A stretch of 64,000 bases of DNA. It comes from Deltaproteobacteria bacterium (GTDB lineage: Bacteria; Bdellovibrionota_B; Oligoflexia; Oligoflexales; Bog-1112). The translations under genes and the position numbers were made by a program. The notes beneath the pieces are model-generated. The model had not been told where the DNA came from. It saw only the letters and a list, made by a program, of their open reading frames with translations, and did not search any database. Positions 33,078-42,343 of this stretch are shown here, piece after piece; the stretch's first letter is position 1, and every line of letters starts with the position of its first letter. The DNA lies in contig JACKAG010000011.1 in assembly GCA_020635195.1 (NCBI GenBank), positions 1 to 64,000 on the forward strand, in the 5' to 3' direction.

Positions 33078-36000
33078 CTAATCACCATCATGCGCGCCAT
33101 GACTTTCTTCAGCTGCCGGATGACCATGATTTCCTGCACGCTGACCAAAGCCAGTAGCCGGATGCTCTTCCAGAGTCACCTGAGCCAGATAACTCACACC
33201 TGGCAGAGTCTTAAGACCATAATGACCATGCTCAGGATCTCCTCCCAGCATCAGATAAGCCCGGGAATCTCTCCGCTCCCTGGAAACCTGACTGTCCGGA
33301 TCGTTCAGATTGCCAAAGCTGATTGCATCTGCTGGGCAGGTCTGCTGGCAGGCTGTTTTCACTTCACCATCCCGGACAGTTCTTTTTTCTTTTTTGGCTT
33401 CATGCTTAGCATCCCGCAAACGGCCCACACAAAATGAGCATTTCTCCATCACACCACGGGTGCGAACCGTGACATCGGGGTTCAGAGCCCGTGGATTACG
33501 GTCTGTTGCCTTGCTGCCAATGACTCCCCATTTATGAGTCCACCAGTTGAAACGCCTGACCTTATAAGGACAAGCGTTGGCACAATAGCGGGTTCCCACG
33601 CAACGGTTGTAGGTCATGGCATTGAGACCTTCCGGATCATGAGTCGTCGCAAATACCGGGCAGACAGCTTCGCAGGGGGCATGCATACAATGCTGACACA
33701 TCACGGGCTGAAAGGTCACCACAGGCTGATCCACCGGACCATAAAAATAACGGTCCAGTCGTATCCAGTGCATCTCTCTTCCCAGTAAAATCTGCTCACG
33801 GCCAACCTGGGGAACGTTATTTTCAAGAGAGCAGGCAACCATACAGGCGCCACAACCGTTGCACTTGCTCAGATCAATAGACATACCCCATCGGTATTCT
33901 TTTTTCTCGAGAGCAGGATATAAATCGGGCACCGTATCCAGATCGACCTGTTTATGCTGATTTTTACGTGCCTGAGTCAGAGAGACTTTTTTGACAATAT
34001 CTGAGCGATTTGCAATATCGTTCTGCTTCTGCATCGCTGCCAGACGATACCAGTCACCTGTTGCCATCAGCTCTACAGACAGACTTGCTGTCACCGGCTG
34101 ACCACTCAGCGGATCTTCTTTTTTAGCAAACGCCACCAGGGGATTGACGCCATTCTGGTAGCTTATCGTACTCATCTGATTCAGATGACCATTTCCCCGG
34201 GGAATCACCGCAGAAGCAGCATGCAGTCCGGGAAGAGGAAAGACGGCAACATCAAAAGACTGTTCTCCACCCCTGACCTTTACCAGCTGATTTTGACGAA
34301 GCCCCATCTTCCGCATGGTTTCGGGGCTGAGAGCCAGCCAGCTATCCCAGGCAATCGTCGTCAGTCTGTCTCCCATTTCCTGGAGTACAGGAAGATGCGC
34401 ACTACGCCCATCCTGGAAACGTGAATCCAGTGGTGCAGTGAGTATCAGACCACGGGGGACAGGCCGCAGTTCACGGAAGTAAGACCGGAGATCGCGCAGT
34501 TCTCCAACTGTTCTGCTGCCCGGTTTTCCAACAAAGCCACGCCTCAAAACCGCCTTAAAAAAGGTTTCGAAATCGGAGCGGGTTCCCACCAGATGATAGA
34601 TGCGCCTCCACTTATCCATCAGCCAGGATCGGTAATCTTTATAAGGAAGGCTGAGATCCATATAAGCAAGAAGCCATAAGAACGAATCCTCTGCCTGACG
34701 ACTGTCTGTGGTCGGTCTCACAGCAGGCTGCCTGGCAGACCAGAAACCCGCAACAGGCTGCTCATCTCCCCAGGACTCCAGGTAATGATGGGCCGGAAGT
34801 GAAATATCAGCAATCTGGTCAACTTCATTAGGAAAGGGCTGAACGGAAACCAGCAGAGGAATCTTCTCCAGCAGAGAGCGAATACCCCATGATTCCGGAA
34901 CCGTAAAAACCGGATTGCTGTCGATGACAAAAAGAGCATCCAGCTCCGGAGCTTCCTGCAGAAAGCGGCCAAGATCCCCGACTTTTACCGGGGAGGGTTG
35001 CCAGCCGTTCTCCATCATCAGAGTCGACCCATAAGCCCCTGTCAGCACGTTTGCCATGATAGTGACCAGCTGTAACAACGTGCTGTTTTCATCAGCAGAG
35101 GCACTTCCACCTGCTACCACAAGGGATGGAGCGTTCAGCAGTTCTTCTGCAGTTTTGTCCATCAGTTCGCGAGACACACCACTTTCCTGATATGCTCCCG
35201 CGATGACCTTGTCATAGCTTTCGAGAAAACGACGGACCTGTGTTCTGGCTGCTGCCGACCCCCGTGAGGCCCTATGTTCATAAAGAGATCGGAGCAGAAT
35301 CAGAGCTGTATGAGTCTCTGAACCTGGAGCAATCACATGGCGGATATCCGCGCGGCTTCCTGTCAGGCTCAGATGAGATTCAAACTGGACAAAGGTTCCT
35401 CGGCTTCCGCCCCTGAAAGGCTGAGACTGAGCAAAGCCTTTTGTATGGTAAACAACAGAGGTCCCAACATCGTGGAAATCACTTCCGATTCCCACAATCA
35501 CCTGAGCTTTTTTAAGATCACATCGTGGCAGATCACTCTGCCCAAAGGCTATTTCATGTGCTCTGGCAACAGAAGCGAAAAGACCATTTGCTTCATATGT
35601 ATAAAGACGGCTGGCATCTGAGCCCAGGCGTTCCAGAACTTCCCGAAAAAACTGATGCCGATGGCCAGTAGAACCACCAGTAAAAATACCGATCTTTTTT
35701 TTGTCTTTCAGTGCGCTGGCCAATTGCTGAAAGACATCATCCCAGTTCATCGGATCATGGCGGCGTCCATGGCGGACATGTGGGCCTTTTAACCTTTCCG
35801 GATGGTAGAGGCCCTGAACAGCTGCCTGACCCATTCCACATAAGCCCCCCTGACTAATGGGGTGCTCCGGGCTGCCCTCCAGCTTAACCGGTCGGCCCTC
35901 GCGGGTTTTGACCAGAACACCACAGCCGGCTGCACATTCACCACAGGTGGTGGCATAAACAACAGGAACGCCAGGAATATGATCCCGCGGTTGCCGGACA

Positions 36001-36332
36001 TGAGGGACAATTTTCTCAGCCGGACGCCGGACGCAGGCAGTCGCACTCATAAGCGCACCAGCGCTGAAAAAACGGAGGATGTCCCTTCGATCCACAACAG
36101 TCTGAGATGCAGTCGTACCTTCTGAGGGAGTCACTCCACCCACAGCAGCCATTCCATGGTCGGGACGAGAGTTCTCATCTGCAACTTCAGGAATACGTTC
36201 ATCCGCTGACATATAATAGGGGCCGGGCACAAACTCAGCAGCCGGCGCTTCCATGGCCCCATCCGCTGGAAGGAAGACCTCAGGTTTTCGTTCCAGCCTC
36301 AGCAGCTCGTCTGTCTCTCGTTCCATGCTCAA
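33078..36332 (-). CDS. actB: Alternative complex III subunit ActB, molybdopterin-oxidoreductase-like with iron-sulphur domain
   Basis: A 1084-residue protein. A twin-arginine motif sits inside rather than at the N-terminus (RRDILRFFSAGALMSATAC, about 83-101), as in known ActB proteins. Residues 110 to about 800 form the B1 domain, related to molybdopterin enzymes but in this family without the cofactor (CGECAAGCGVLVKTREGRP near its start). From about 835 the B2 ferredoxin-like domain shows four Cys clusters: CNGCGACMVAC, CQHCMHAPCEAVCP, CVGTRYCANACP and CSFCVGRL...CQQTCP. Start codon is TTG 36332 (AGGAG 8 nt upstream) or ATG 36326. It carries electrons through the iron-sulphur wire towards the haem subunits. 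Confidence 0.93.
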   Translation of the reverse strand: MSMERETDELLRLERKPEVFLPADGAMEAPAAEFVPGPYYMSADERIPEVADENSRPDHGMAAVGGVTPSEGTTASQTVVDRRDILRFFSAGALMSATACVRRPAEKIVPHVRQPRDHIPGVPVVYATTCGECAAGCGVLVKTREGRPVKLEGSPEHPISQGGLCGMGQAAVQGLYHPERLKGPHVRHGRRHDPMNWDDVFQQLASALKDKKKIGIFTGGSTGHRHQFFREVLERLGSDASRLYTYEANGLFASVARAHEIAFGQSDLPRCDLKKAQVIVGIGSDFHDVGTSVVYHTKGFAQSQPFRGGSRGTFVQFESHLSLTGSRADIRHVIAPGSETHTALILLRSLYEHRASRGSAAARTQVRRFLESYDKVIAGAYQESGVSRELMDKTAEELLNAPSLVVAGGSASADENSTLLQLVTIMANVLTGAYGSTLMMENGWQPSPVKVGDLGRFLQEAPELDALFVIDSNPVFTVPESWGIRSLLEKIPLLVSVQPFPNEVDQIADISLPAHHYLESWGDEQPVAGFWSARQPAVRPTTDSRQAEDSFLWLLAYMDLSLPYKDYRSWLMDKWRRIYHLVGTRSDFETFFKAVLRRGFVGKPGSRTVGELRDLRSYFRELRPVPRGLILTAPLDSRFQDGRSAHLPVLQEMGDRLTTIAWDSWLALSPETMRKMGLRQNQLVKVRGGEQSFDVAVFPLPGLHAASAVIPRGNGHLNQMSTISYQNGVNPLVAFAKKEDPLSGQPVTASLSVELMATGDWYRLAAMQKQNDIANRSDIVKKVSLTQARKNQHKQVDLDTVPDLYPALEKKEYRWGMSIDLSKCNGCGACMVACSLENNVPQVGREQILLGREMHWIRLDRYFYGPVDQPVVTFQPVMCQHCMHAPCEAVCPVFATTHDPEGLNAMTYNRCVGTRYCANACPYKVRRFNWWTHKWGVIGSKATDRNPRALNPDVTVRTRGVMEKCSFCVGRLRDAKHEAKKEKRTVRDGEVKTACQQTCPADAISFGNLNDPDSQVSRERRDSRAYLMLGGDPEHGHYGLKTLPGVSYLAQVTLEEHPATGFGQRAGNHGHPAAEESHGAHDGD

Positions 36333-36380
36333 AGCACCATCTCCTGCAGAACGGTTGATAAAACCAGTCCAACACTCAGC

Positions 36381-37043
36381 TTAGTAATGGCAGACATTAC
36401 AGTTGACAGGGGCAAAAGGAACCGCTGCTTTGCTTTCTGTCGCAGGCTCCCTGATTCGGTTATGGCAGTCGACACACCATCCCATCTGCAATGGCGCATA
36501 CTGACTCGCCGTTGTCATTTCTTTCACAGGTCCATGGCAGGCCATGCAAACCTCATCGGCGGTCTTTCCAAGAAGAAGCTCGCCTTTACTGTCTCTGGCT
36601 CTCAGATGAACCTGATGGCTAAAACGCACATAATGAGGCAGGTTATGAACTCTCGTCCACTCAATTGGTTTTTTCTTATCGAAAGATTCTTTCAGCTGTT
36701 TAATCGGCTCTGCGTCTGTATTCACATAGTTATGACACCCCATACAGGTTTCTACAGTAGGAATCCCTGCAACAGTTGATTTACTGGCTGAAGAGTGACA
36801 AAACTGACAGGGAATATCGCGGTCACCTGCGTGCAGCTTGTGACTGAAGGGCAGAGGCTGGTCCGGATGATAACCATAGGTCACTTCATTCTGGGTCGAA
36901 TCATTCACATGATCCCCGGGAGTCCACATGATGAATGGCTTGTACTGGTATCCGGAACTCTGATCAGTACTCGGTGGCATCAGGACAAGACAGACCAGAA
37001 TCGAGAGTGCTAACAAAAGCAAAAACCAAAACTGCTGCAACAC
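36381..37043 (-). CDS. actA: Alternative complex III subunit ActA, pentahaem cytochrome c
   Basis: A membrane-anchored cytochrome with five CxxCH sites: CQFCH, CMGCH, CMACH, CVDCH and a final CNVCH at the very C-terminus. The frame is open up to 37127, but I favour GTG 37043, preceded by AAGGGGGG, since the product then starts with a clean anchor (LQQFWFLLLLALSILVCLVL). The segment YKPFIMWTPGDHVNDSTQNEVTYGY is typical of ActA. It is the first gene of actABCDEF. Promoter sequences probably lie in 37044-37230, shared with divergent uvrB. Confidence 0.92.
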   Translation of the reverse strand: MLQQFWFLLLLALSILVCLVLMPPSTDQSSGYQYKPFIMWTPGDHVNDSTQNEVTYGYHPDQPLPFSHKLHAGDRDIPCQFCHSSASKSTVAGIPTVETCMGCHNYVNTDAEPIKQLKESFDKKKPIEWTRVHNLPHYVRFSHQVHLRARDSKGELLLGKTADEVCMACHGPVKEMTTASQYAPLQMGWCVDCHNRIREPATESKAAVPFAPVNCNVCHY

Positions 37044-37141
37044 CAACCCCCCTTCCTGCGACAAGCCACCACAGATCAAAGGCAACAAGAAGCGTACACA
37101 ATGACTATCATCTAGCATTAAATGCAAACATGATCCAACTA

Positions 37142-37161
37142 TTTTACCCCAAAGGGTAAAA
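37142..37161. promoter_or_regulatory. Perfect 20-bp palindrome between actA and uvrB
   Basis: TTTTACCC-CAAA-GGGTAAAA: two perfect 8-nt arms with a 4-nt centre, about 70 nt upstream of uvrB and 98 nt upstream of the actA start used here. The TTAC-N8-GTAA core has the two-fold symmetry of a repressor site. LexA boxes in Bdellovibrio are reported as TTAC-N3-GTAA, so the spacing does not match that, and the regulator is unknown. Confidence 0.5.
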
Positions 37162-37180
37162 GATATGGAGAGAACAATTC

Positions 37181-37203
37181 CATTCTTTCTTAAAAAAAGA
37201 ATG
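37181..37203. promoter_or_regulatory. Perfect hairpin in the uvrB leader
   Basis: CATTCTTT and AAAGAATG arms (8 nt each) around a 7-nt loop, ending 27 nt before the uvrB ATG. No T-run follows on the plus strand. It could act as a second operator or a leader hairpin. Confidence 0.35.
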
Positions 37204-37230
37204 CTCTGTCCACCACAGAAAGGAATCTGA

Positions 37231-39267
37231 ATGTTTCATTTACACGCCCCTTTCAGTCCGGCCGGCGACCAGCCGGGAGCCATCCGCAGTATCACCAGAG
37301 CCTTCCGCGCTGGCGATCCAGGACATGTTCTGCTTGGAGTCACCGGATCAGGAAAAACATATACGATGGCAAACGTGATTCAGGAACTTGCCAGGCCCGC
37401 TCTGATCATCGCTCCGAACAAAACCCTCGCCGCACAGCTCTATGTTGAATTTCGTTCTTTTTTTCCAAAAGATTCCGTCGGTTATTTTATCAGCTACTAT
37501 GATTATTATCAGCCGGAAGCCTATATCCCTGGTTCCGACACCTATATAGCCAAAGATAGCTCTGTCAACCAGGATATCGACAAAATGCGGCACGAGGCAA
37601 CACGGTTTTTATTTGAAGGGAAAAACACCATTATTGTTGCCAGTGTCAGCTGTATTTATGGCCTTGGTTCTCCTGAGAATTATGTCGAACAAAGAGTCTC
37701 TCTCAGGAAAGGCCAGGAAATTTCCCGCAACACACTACTCCGGGCACTGGTTGATATTCAGTACACCCGTAATGATATACAGTTATCACGTGGAGCTTTC
37801 AGAGTCCGGGGAGATACCGTCGACATCCTTCCCTCCCACCAGCGTGACGAAGCGGTACGGCTGATTTTTTTTGGTGATGAGATCGAAGAACTGTCTGTCA
37901 TCGACAGTCTGACGGGCAAAACACTCGAAAAAGCCGATGAGATTTCCATCTATCCTGGCAGTCATTATGTGACCCCGCGTCATAAAATTCAGAGCATTGT
38001 GGCAGAAATTCTGGAAGATCTTGGCAAAAGGCTCCGGGAGCTTCGGAATCAGAACAAGCTGGTCGAAGCCCAGAGACTGGAACAGCGGACCCTTCAGGAT
38101 ATCGAGTCCATTGAGCAGATCGGCTTCTGTCCCGGTATTGAAAATTATTCCCGCTATCTCTCTGGCCAGCAGCCTGGTCAGCCACCACCGTGCCTGCTCG
38201 ATTATTTTCCGGAGGATTATCTGACCATCATAGACGAGAGCCACATTACCATTCCTCAGATCGGAGCCATGTATCGGGGAGACCGTTCCCGCAAAGAAAC
38301 ACTCGTCGAATATGGCTTTCGCTTACCATCAGCCCTGGACAACCGCCCACTAAACTTTGAAGAATTTCTTGCCAGAACTCCCGGGATGCTCTGTGTCAGC
38401 GCAACACCAGGCCCCTGGGAAATGAAACAGAACACATTTTCTGTCAGCGAACAGATCATCCGCCCCACAGGCCTGACAGATCCGAAGATCCATGTCATCC
38501 CGGCAGCAGGCCAGGTGGACGACCTCTACGGCAGGATGAAAAATGCCATCCATCATAAGGGGCGGGTCCTGATCACAACCCTGACCAAAAAAATGGCAGA
38601 AGACCTCTGCCAGTATTATCAGGATCTGGATCTGAACGTCCGCTACCTGCACTCCGATATCGATTCTCTGGCAAGATCTGAACTCCTCAAAGAGCTGCGG
38701 CAGGGGATCTATGATGTCCTGATTGGCATCAACCTCCTCAGAGAAGGCCTGGATCTTCCGGAAGTCCGGCTGGTCGCTGTCATGGATGCGGATAAAGAAG
38801 GATTTTTACGTTCTGCCCGTTCCCTGATCCAGATCGTAGGCCGCGCAGCACGAAACCATGAAGCCGAGGTCATTTTTTATGCAGACCAGATGACCGACTC
38901 CATGCAGCAGGCCATCGATGAAACCAGCCGGCGAAGAAAAATCCAGACCGACTATAATGAAACTCATGGGATTATCCCCAGAACGATTATCAAACCCTTA
39001 TCCGATGATCTGCGGACCATCTATGGACTGGGAGGGAGCGGCGCAAAACAAGAGCAGAACACGGAAACAGACACAAAAGACCCTCTCAATAGCATAAAAA
39101 AATTCGGCATCCATAATGCGGAAGACCTGGATAAGCTGATCAGAAAAAAAACCAAAGAGATGCAGAAAATGGCCGGAAATCTCGAATTTGAAAAAGCAGC
39201 ACACATCAGGGATGAACTTCGGGAACTTCAGGCTATATCCCTGATCTTTGGTAAAGACGAAGGATAA
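37231..39267 (+). CDS. uvrB: Excinuclease ABC subunit B
   Basis: A 678-residue UvrB, the damage-verifying helicase of nucleotide excision repair. Seen: FxPAGDQPxAI at the N-terminus, Walker A GVTGSGKTYTMANVI, the beta-hairpin region YYDYYQPEAYIPGSDTYIAKD, helicase motif II DESH, motif VI QIVGRAARN, and a C-terminal UVR motif (about 635-670, LEFEKAAHIRDELREL) that contacts UvrC. AGGAA precedes the ATG. uvrC starts 2 nt after the stop, which is an uncommon close linkage and implies one transcript. Confidence 0.97.
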   Translation: MFHLHAPFSPAGDQPGAIRSITRAFRAGDPGHVLLGVTGSGKTYTMANVIQELARPALIIAPNKTLAAQLYVEFRSFFPKDSVGYFISYYDYYQPEAYIPGSDTYIAKDSSVNQDIDKMRHEATRFLFEGKNTIIVASVSCIYGLGSPENYVEQRVSLRKGQEISRNTLLRALVDIQYTRNDIQLSRGAFRVRGDTVDILPSHQRDEAVRLIFFGDEIEELSVIDSLTGKTLEKADEISIYPGSHYVTPRHKIQSIVAEILEDLGKRLRELRNQNKLVEAQRLEQRTLQDIESIEQIGFCPGIENYSRYLSGQQPGQPPPCLLDYFPEDYLTIIDESHITIPQIGAMYRGDRSRKETLVEYGFRLPSALDNRPLNFEEFLARTPGMLCVSATPGPWEMKQNTFSVSEQIIRPTGLTDPKIHVIPAAGQVDDLYGRMKNAIHHKGRVLITTLTKKMAEDLCQYYQDLDLNVRYLHSDIDSLARSELLKELRQGIYDVLIGINLLREGLDLPEVRLVAVMDADKEGFLRSARSLIQIVGRAARNHEAEVIFYADQMTDSMQQAIDETSRRRKIQTDYNETHGIIPRTIIKPLSDDLRTIYGLGGSGAKQEQNTETDTKDPLNSIKKFGIHNAEDLDKLIRKKTKEMQKMAGNLEFEKAAHIRDELRELQAISLIFGKDEG

Positions 39268-39269
39268 AC

Positions 39270-41114
39270 ATGTCCGTTGCGGATATTAAAAACATAGTGT
39301 CAGGGTTAGCGGAAGGACCCGGAGTCTACCTCTTTATGGGAGAAAGCTCCGAAGTTCTTTACGTCGGAAAGGCTGTCAATCTGAAAAAGCGGGTTCAGTC
39401 CTATTTCCGCAAAGCTGCAATGGAACATCCGAGACTCCGGCAACTGGTCCGGGAGATCCGGGACATCCGCACCATGCCTGCATCGACAGAGGTCGCAGCA
39501 CTGTTGCTGGAACGCAACATGATCCGGGAACACCGACCACGGTACAACATTATCTTCCGCGACGATAAAGAGTACCCGATGATCCGGGTCGATCCTTCTC
39601 ATCCCTGGCCACGAATCGAAAAGGTCCGTCGTCAGAAAAAAGGCGATACAGCCATTTATCTTGGCCCCTTTCCACAAGCCGGAGCTCTGAATAAAGTCCT
39701 CGAGGTCATCAGAGGAGCCTTCCCGCTGGTCCGCTGTACAGAACATGAGTTTCTCCGGACAAAACGCCCCTGCAACTACTATCACATGAACAAATGCCTG
39801 GCTCCATGCTGCCTGGAAGTCGATCCGGAGCTCTATCGTCAGATGATCTCTGATGCTCTGGACCTTCTCCGGGGAAAAAATCAGGAAGTCCGCGACAGGC
39901 TGGAAAAAAAAATGTTTGCTGCCGCAGAGCGGCTGGACTTCTGGCAGGCTGCACTGCTACGGGATCAGATCCGTGCTATGTCAGAACTTCAGGTCCCGTC
40001 GAAGGGTTTCCTGCTTGCTGAAGCAGAGTACGCAGACACTGACATCATCGCGATGAAAGGATCGGAAGATCAGATGCATGTGCAGATTTTATCTTTGCGC
40101 AGTCAGCAGCTCAGGAGCTCTGAAGAACATATAGTCAACCTTTCCTTTCAGAAAGAAGATGAAGTTCTCGAACAGTTTTTACTTCAGTACTACGCAGAGA
40201 AAGAAATCCCGACTGCTATCATGATTCCATCAGAACCATCAGGCTTTTCAGCTCTGAAAACTTTTTTTAGTTCCCATCAATGTCGTCTCTTCATTCCTGC
40301 TCAGAAGCACGAACACAAGCTGATGGAGCTGGCCAGAAAAGATGCTGAGCTCTCTCACAAGAAAAGAAAAGAGGGAGATCAGGAGCGTCAGAACACCCTG
40401 AACAAACTACAGATCTTTCTTGGCCTTAATAAAGTTCCGGAACGGATCGAATGCCTTGATATATCTCATATCCAGGGAACGGCAACAGTCGCATCCATCG
40501 TTCATTTTTATAAAGGTAAAGCTCTGAAATCCATGTACCGTCATTATAACCTTGAAGCCGAGGGCAAACCGGATGACTTCACTTCTATCGCACAGATAAT
40601 GCGCCGCAGACTCAGACGAGGGCGGGAAAACAACGACCTGCCGGATCTGATCCTGATCGATGGAGGAAAAGGACAACTTAATGCCGCTGTCCGCATCGCT
40701 GAAGAAGAAGGATGCGGACAGACTGCACTGGCTTCCATCGCGAAAAGTCGTTCTTTTTCCAGGAGTCATAGCGATTCTGTCATGCATAAAAGTGACGAAA
40801 GGATCTTTCTCCCTGGACGATCTGAAGCTCTGATTCCCCAACCAGGATCTGCCGTCTTTCGACTTCTCGTCACACTGAGAGACGAAGCTCACCGTTTCGC
40901 TATCCAGCATCACCGGAAACGGCGAAAAAACATCCGGCATTCATCCTTTTTTGAATCTGTTCCTGGCATCGGTCCCGTTCTTCGCAAAAGACTTCTGATG
41001 ACATTTCAGAGTCGTGAAAACCTTTTAAAAGCCCCCCGGGAAGAGCTGATTAAAGTCAAAGGTATCAGCCCACGTCTGGCAGATGAGATTCTGTCTTATC
41101 TGAAAAAAACATGA
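39270..41114 (+). CDS. uvrC: Excinuclease ABC subunit C
   Basis: A 614-residue UvrC, the dual nuclease of excision repair. The N-terminal GIY-YIG domain shows GPGVYLFMGES...VLYVGKAVNLKKRV; a Cys cluster CNYYHMNKCLAPC and a UVR-like segment follow. The C-terminal RNase H-like nuclease has CLDISHIQGT and LILIDGGKGQLN aspartates. Helix-hairpin-helix repeats end the protein (SVPGIGPVLRKRLL; VKGISPRLADEIL). AAGGA lies upstream of the ATG inside the uvrB end. Confidence 0.97.
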   Translation: MSVADIKNIVSGLAEGPGVYLFMGESSEVLYVGKAVNLKKRVQSYFRKAAMEHPRLRQLVREIRDIRTMPASTEVAALLLERNMIREHRPRYNIIFRDDKEYPMIRVDPSHPWPRIEKVRRQKKGDTAIYLGPFPQAGALNKVLEVIRGAFPLVRCTEHEFLRTKRPCNYYHMNKCLAPCCLEVDPELYRQMISDALDLLRGKNQEVRDRLEKKMFAAAERLDFWQAALLRDQIRAMSELQVPSKGFLLAEAEYADTDIIAMKGSEDQMHVQILSLRSQQLRSSEEHIVNLSFQKEDEVLEQFLLQYYAEKEIPTAIMIPSEPSGFSALKTFFSSHQCRLFIPAQKHEHKLMELARKDAELSHKKRKEGDQERQNTLNKLQIFLGLNKVPERIECLDISHIQGTATVASIVHFYKGKALKSMYRHYNLEAEGKPDDFTSIAQIMRRRLRRGRENNDLPDLILIDGGKGQLNAAVRIAEEEGCGQTALASIAKSRSFSRSHSDSVMHKSDERIFLPGRSEALIPQPGSAVFRLLVTLRDEAHRFAIQHHRKRRKNIRHSSFFESVPGIGPVLRKRLLMTFQSRENLLKAPREELIKVKGISPRLADEILSYLKKT

Positions 41115-41441
41115 ACTTTATGAAAGCTCCCGATGTAAAATCAGTTAAAAAAACACGCTACAAAATTTAACCAGACCCTCGACCCCGTTTAAGCAATTCC
41201 TAAATTCTTTTCAGATCGGCATAATGGAGGTTGATTTCTACTTGTTTTATAGTGAATTTCTATTTTATCCATAACTGTTCTTGATCTCTCAACATCATTT
41301 CGATGGTTGCAGATCATTCAACCATATTTCGCATCGGGAAAAATTTATCTGCCGTGGTACTACTACAGCATAAAGTTAATTGTTTCGGATAGTTGGATGA
41401 TTTGCTAACCTCAGTTTGGCGAATACAGGGAGCTTGCCAAA
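41115..41441. other. Intergenic region at the edge of mobile-element debris
   Basis: 327 bp with no supported gene. It is AT rich and unlike the adjacent uvrC. The last 60 bp (starting near GATAGTTGGATGATTTGC) probably belong to the left end of the IS630 element, though no terminal repeat can be paired because the right end is lost. Confidence 0.4.
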
Positions 41442-42257
41442 ATGCAGACCATCACAATAAAATTGCGTCCTCACGACAGGGGTAAACTTCTAAAGTTCAT
41501 TAGCCGCGGAGAGTGTAAGGCACGCACAGTCACTCGATGTCAAATTTTATTGCTGAGTGGGGAAGGAAAATACCCGCAGATGATATCAGATGCTCTCAAA
41601 TGTGATCCAGCAACGGTCAGAAATGTAAAGCGCCGTTATATTTCCGGAGGGCTTGAAAATGCAATTTATGATTCTCCGCGTCCCGGAGCGCCAATAAAAT
41701 TTGACGGCAAAGTTCGAGCCAAGATAACTGCACTTGCGTGTAGCCAAGCACCTGAAGGTCATGCAAAATGGTCTTTGACTCTCTTGGCTGATAGGGCTGT
41801 GGAGCTTGATATTGTCAAAAATATTTCTCATACCCAGGTGGGAACAATTTTAAAAAAAACGAAGTGAAGCCCCATCTGAAACGTCAGTGGTGTCTTGGTA
41901 AAATTACTGCTGAGTTCATCGCAAAAATGGAGAATTTACTACAGATATACTCGAAGGCATATGACCCATACTTCCCCGTCGTTTGCTTCGATGAGCGTCC
42001 TTGCCAACTGATTGATGATGTTTTGACACCAATTCTACCGACACCAGGCAAGCCAGCAAAGGAAGATTATCACTACAAGCGCAATGGTACCTGTGTTGTT
42101 CTTATGGCAATTGAGCCGTAAACAGGAGTTCGAGTCGTTGAGGTTTGCTCGACTAAGACTAAAAAAGACTATGCTAGGTTTATGCAAAAAGTTGCAAGCA
42201 CCTGGAAACGAGCCAAAAAGATAATTCTCATACAAGATAACCTCAATACGCACAATG
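41442..42257 (+). pseudogene. IS630-family transposase, frameshifted, with an in-frame stop and truncated
   Basis: The first frame (41442-41867) encodes the helix-turn-helix part (KARTVTRCQILLLSGEG; SDALKCDPATVRNVKRRY). At an A8 run (41852-41859) a -1 slip joins it smoothly to the second frame (LKKNEVKPHLKRQW), as in IS630 elements that use programmed frameshifting. The second frame keeps the first catalytic region (VVCFDERPCQL) but hits TAA at 42119-42121 after VVLMAIEP; beyond it the same frame continues as TGVRVVEVCSTKTK and ILIQDNLNTH, the second catalytic Asp. The C-terminal third with the last acidic residue is missing at the CTAG junction. Confidence 0.8.
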
Positions 42258-42261
42258 CTAG

Positions 42262-42278
42262 GAGGGCGCGGCACATTC
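42262..42278 (+). repeat. Left terminal inverted repeat of the IS1182-type element
   Basis: GAGGGCGCGGCACATTC, perfectly inverted at 43958-43974. Directly preceded by CTAG. Confidence 0.92.
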
Positions 42279-42343
42279 CCCTGGCTTAGCTGTCCGAAAC
42301 ATGTAAAATGAAGAAATTACATGTTTCGCAAAGGATTTAGACG

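Noticed and set aside
37142..37161. Palindrome as a known LexA box
   Set aside because: The half-site resembles TTAC/GTAA but the spacer is 8 nt, not the 3 nt reported for Bdellovibrio, so only an unknown operator is claimed.
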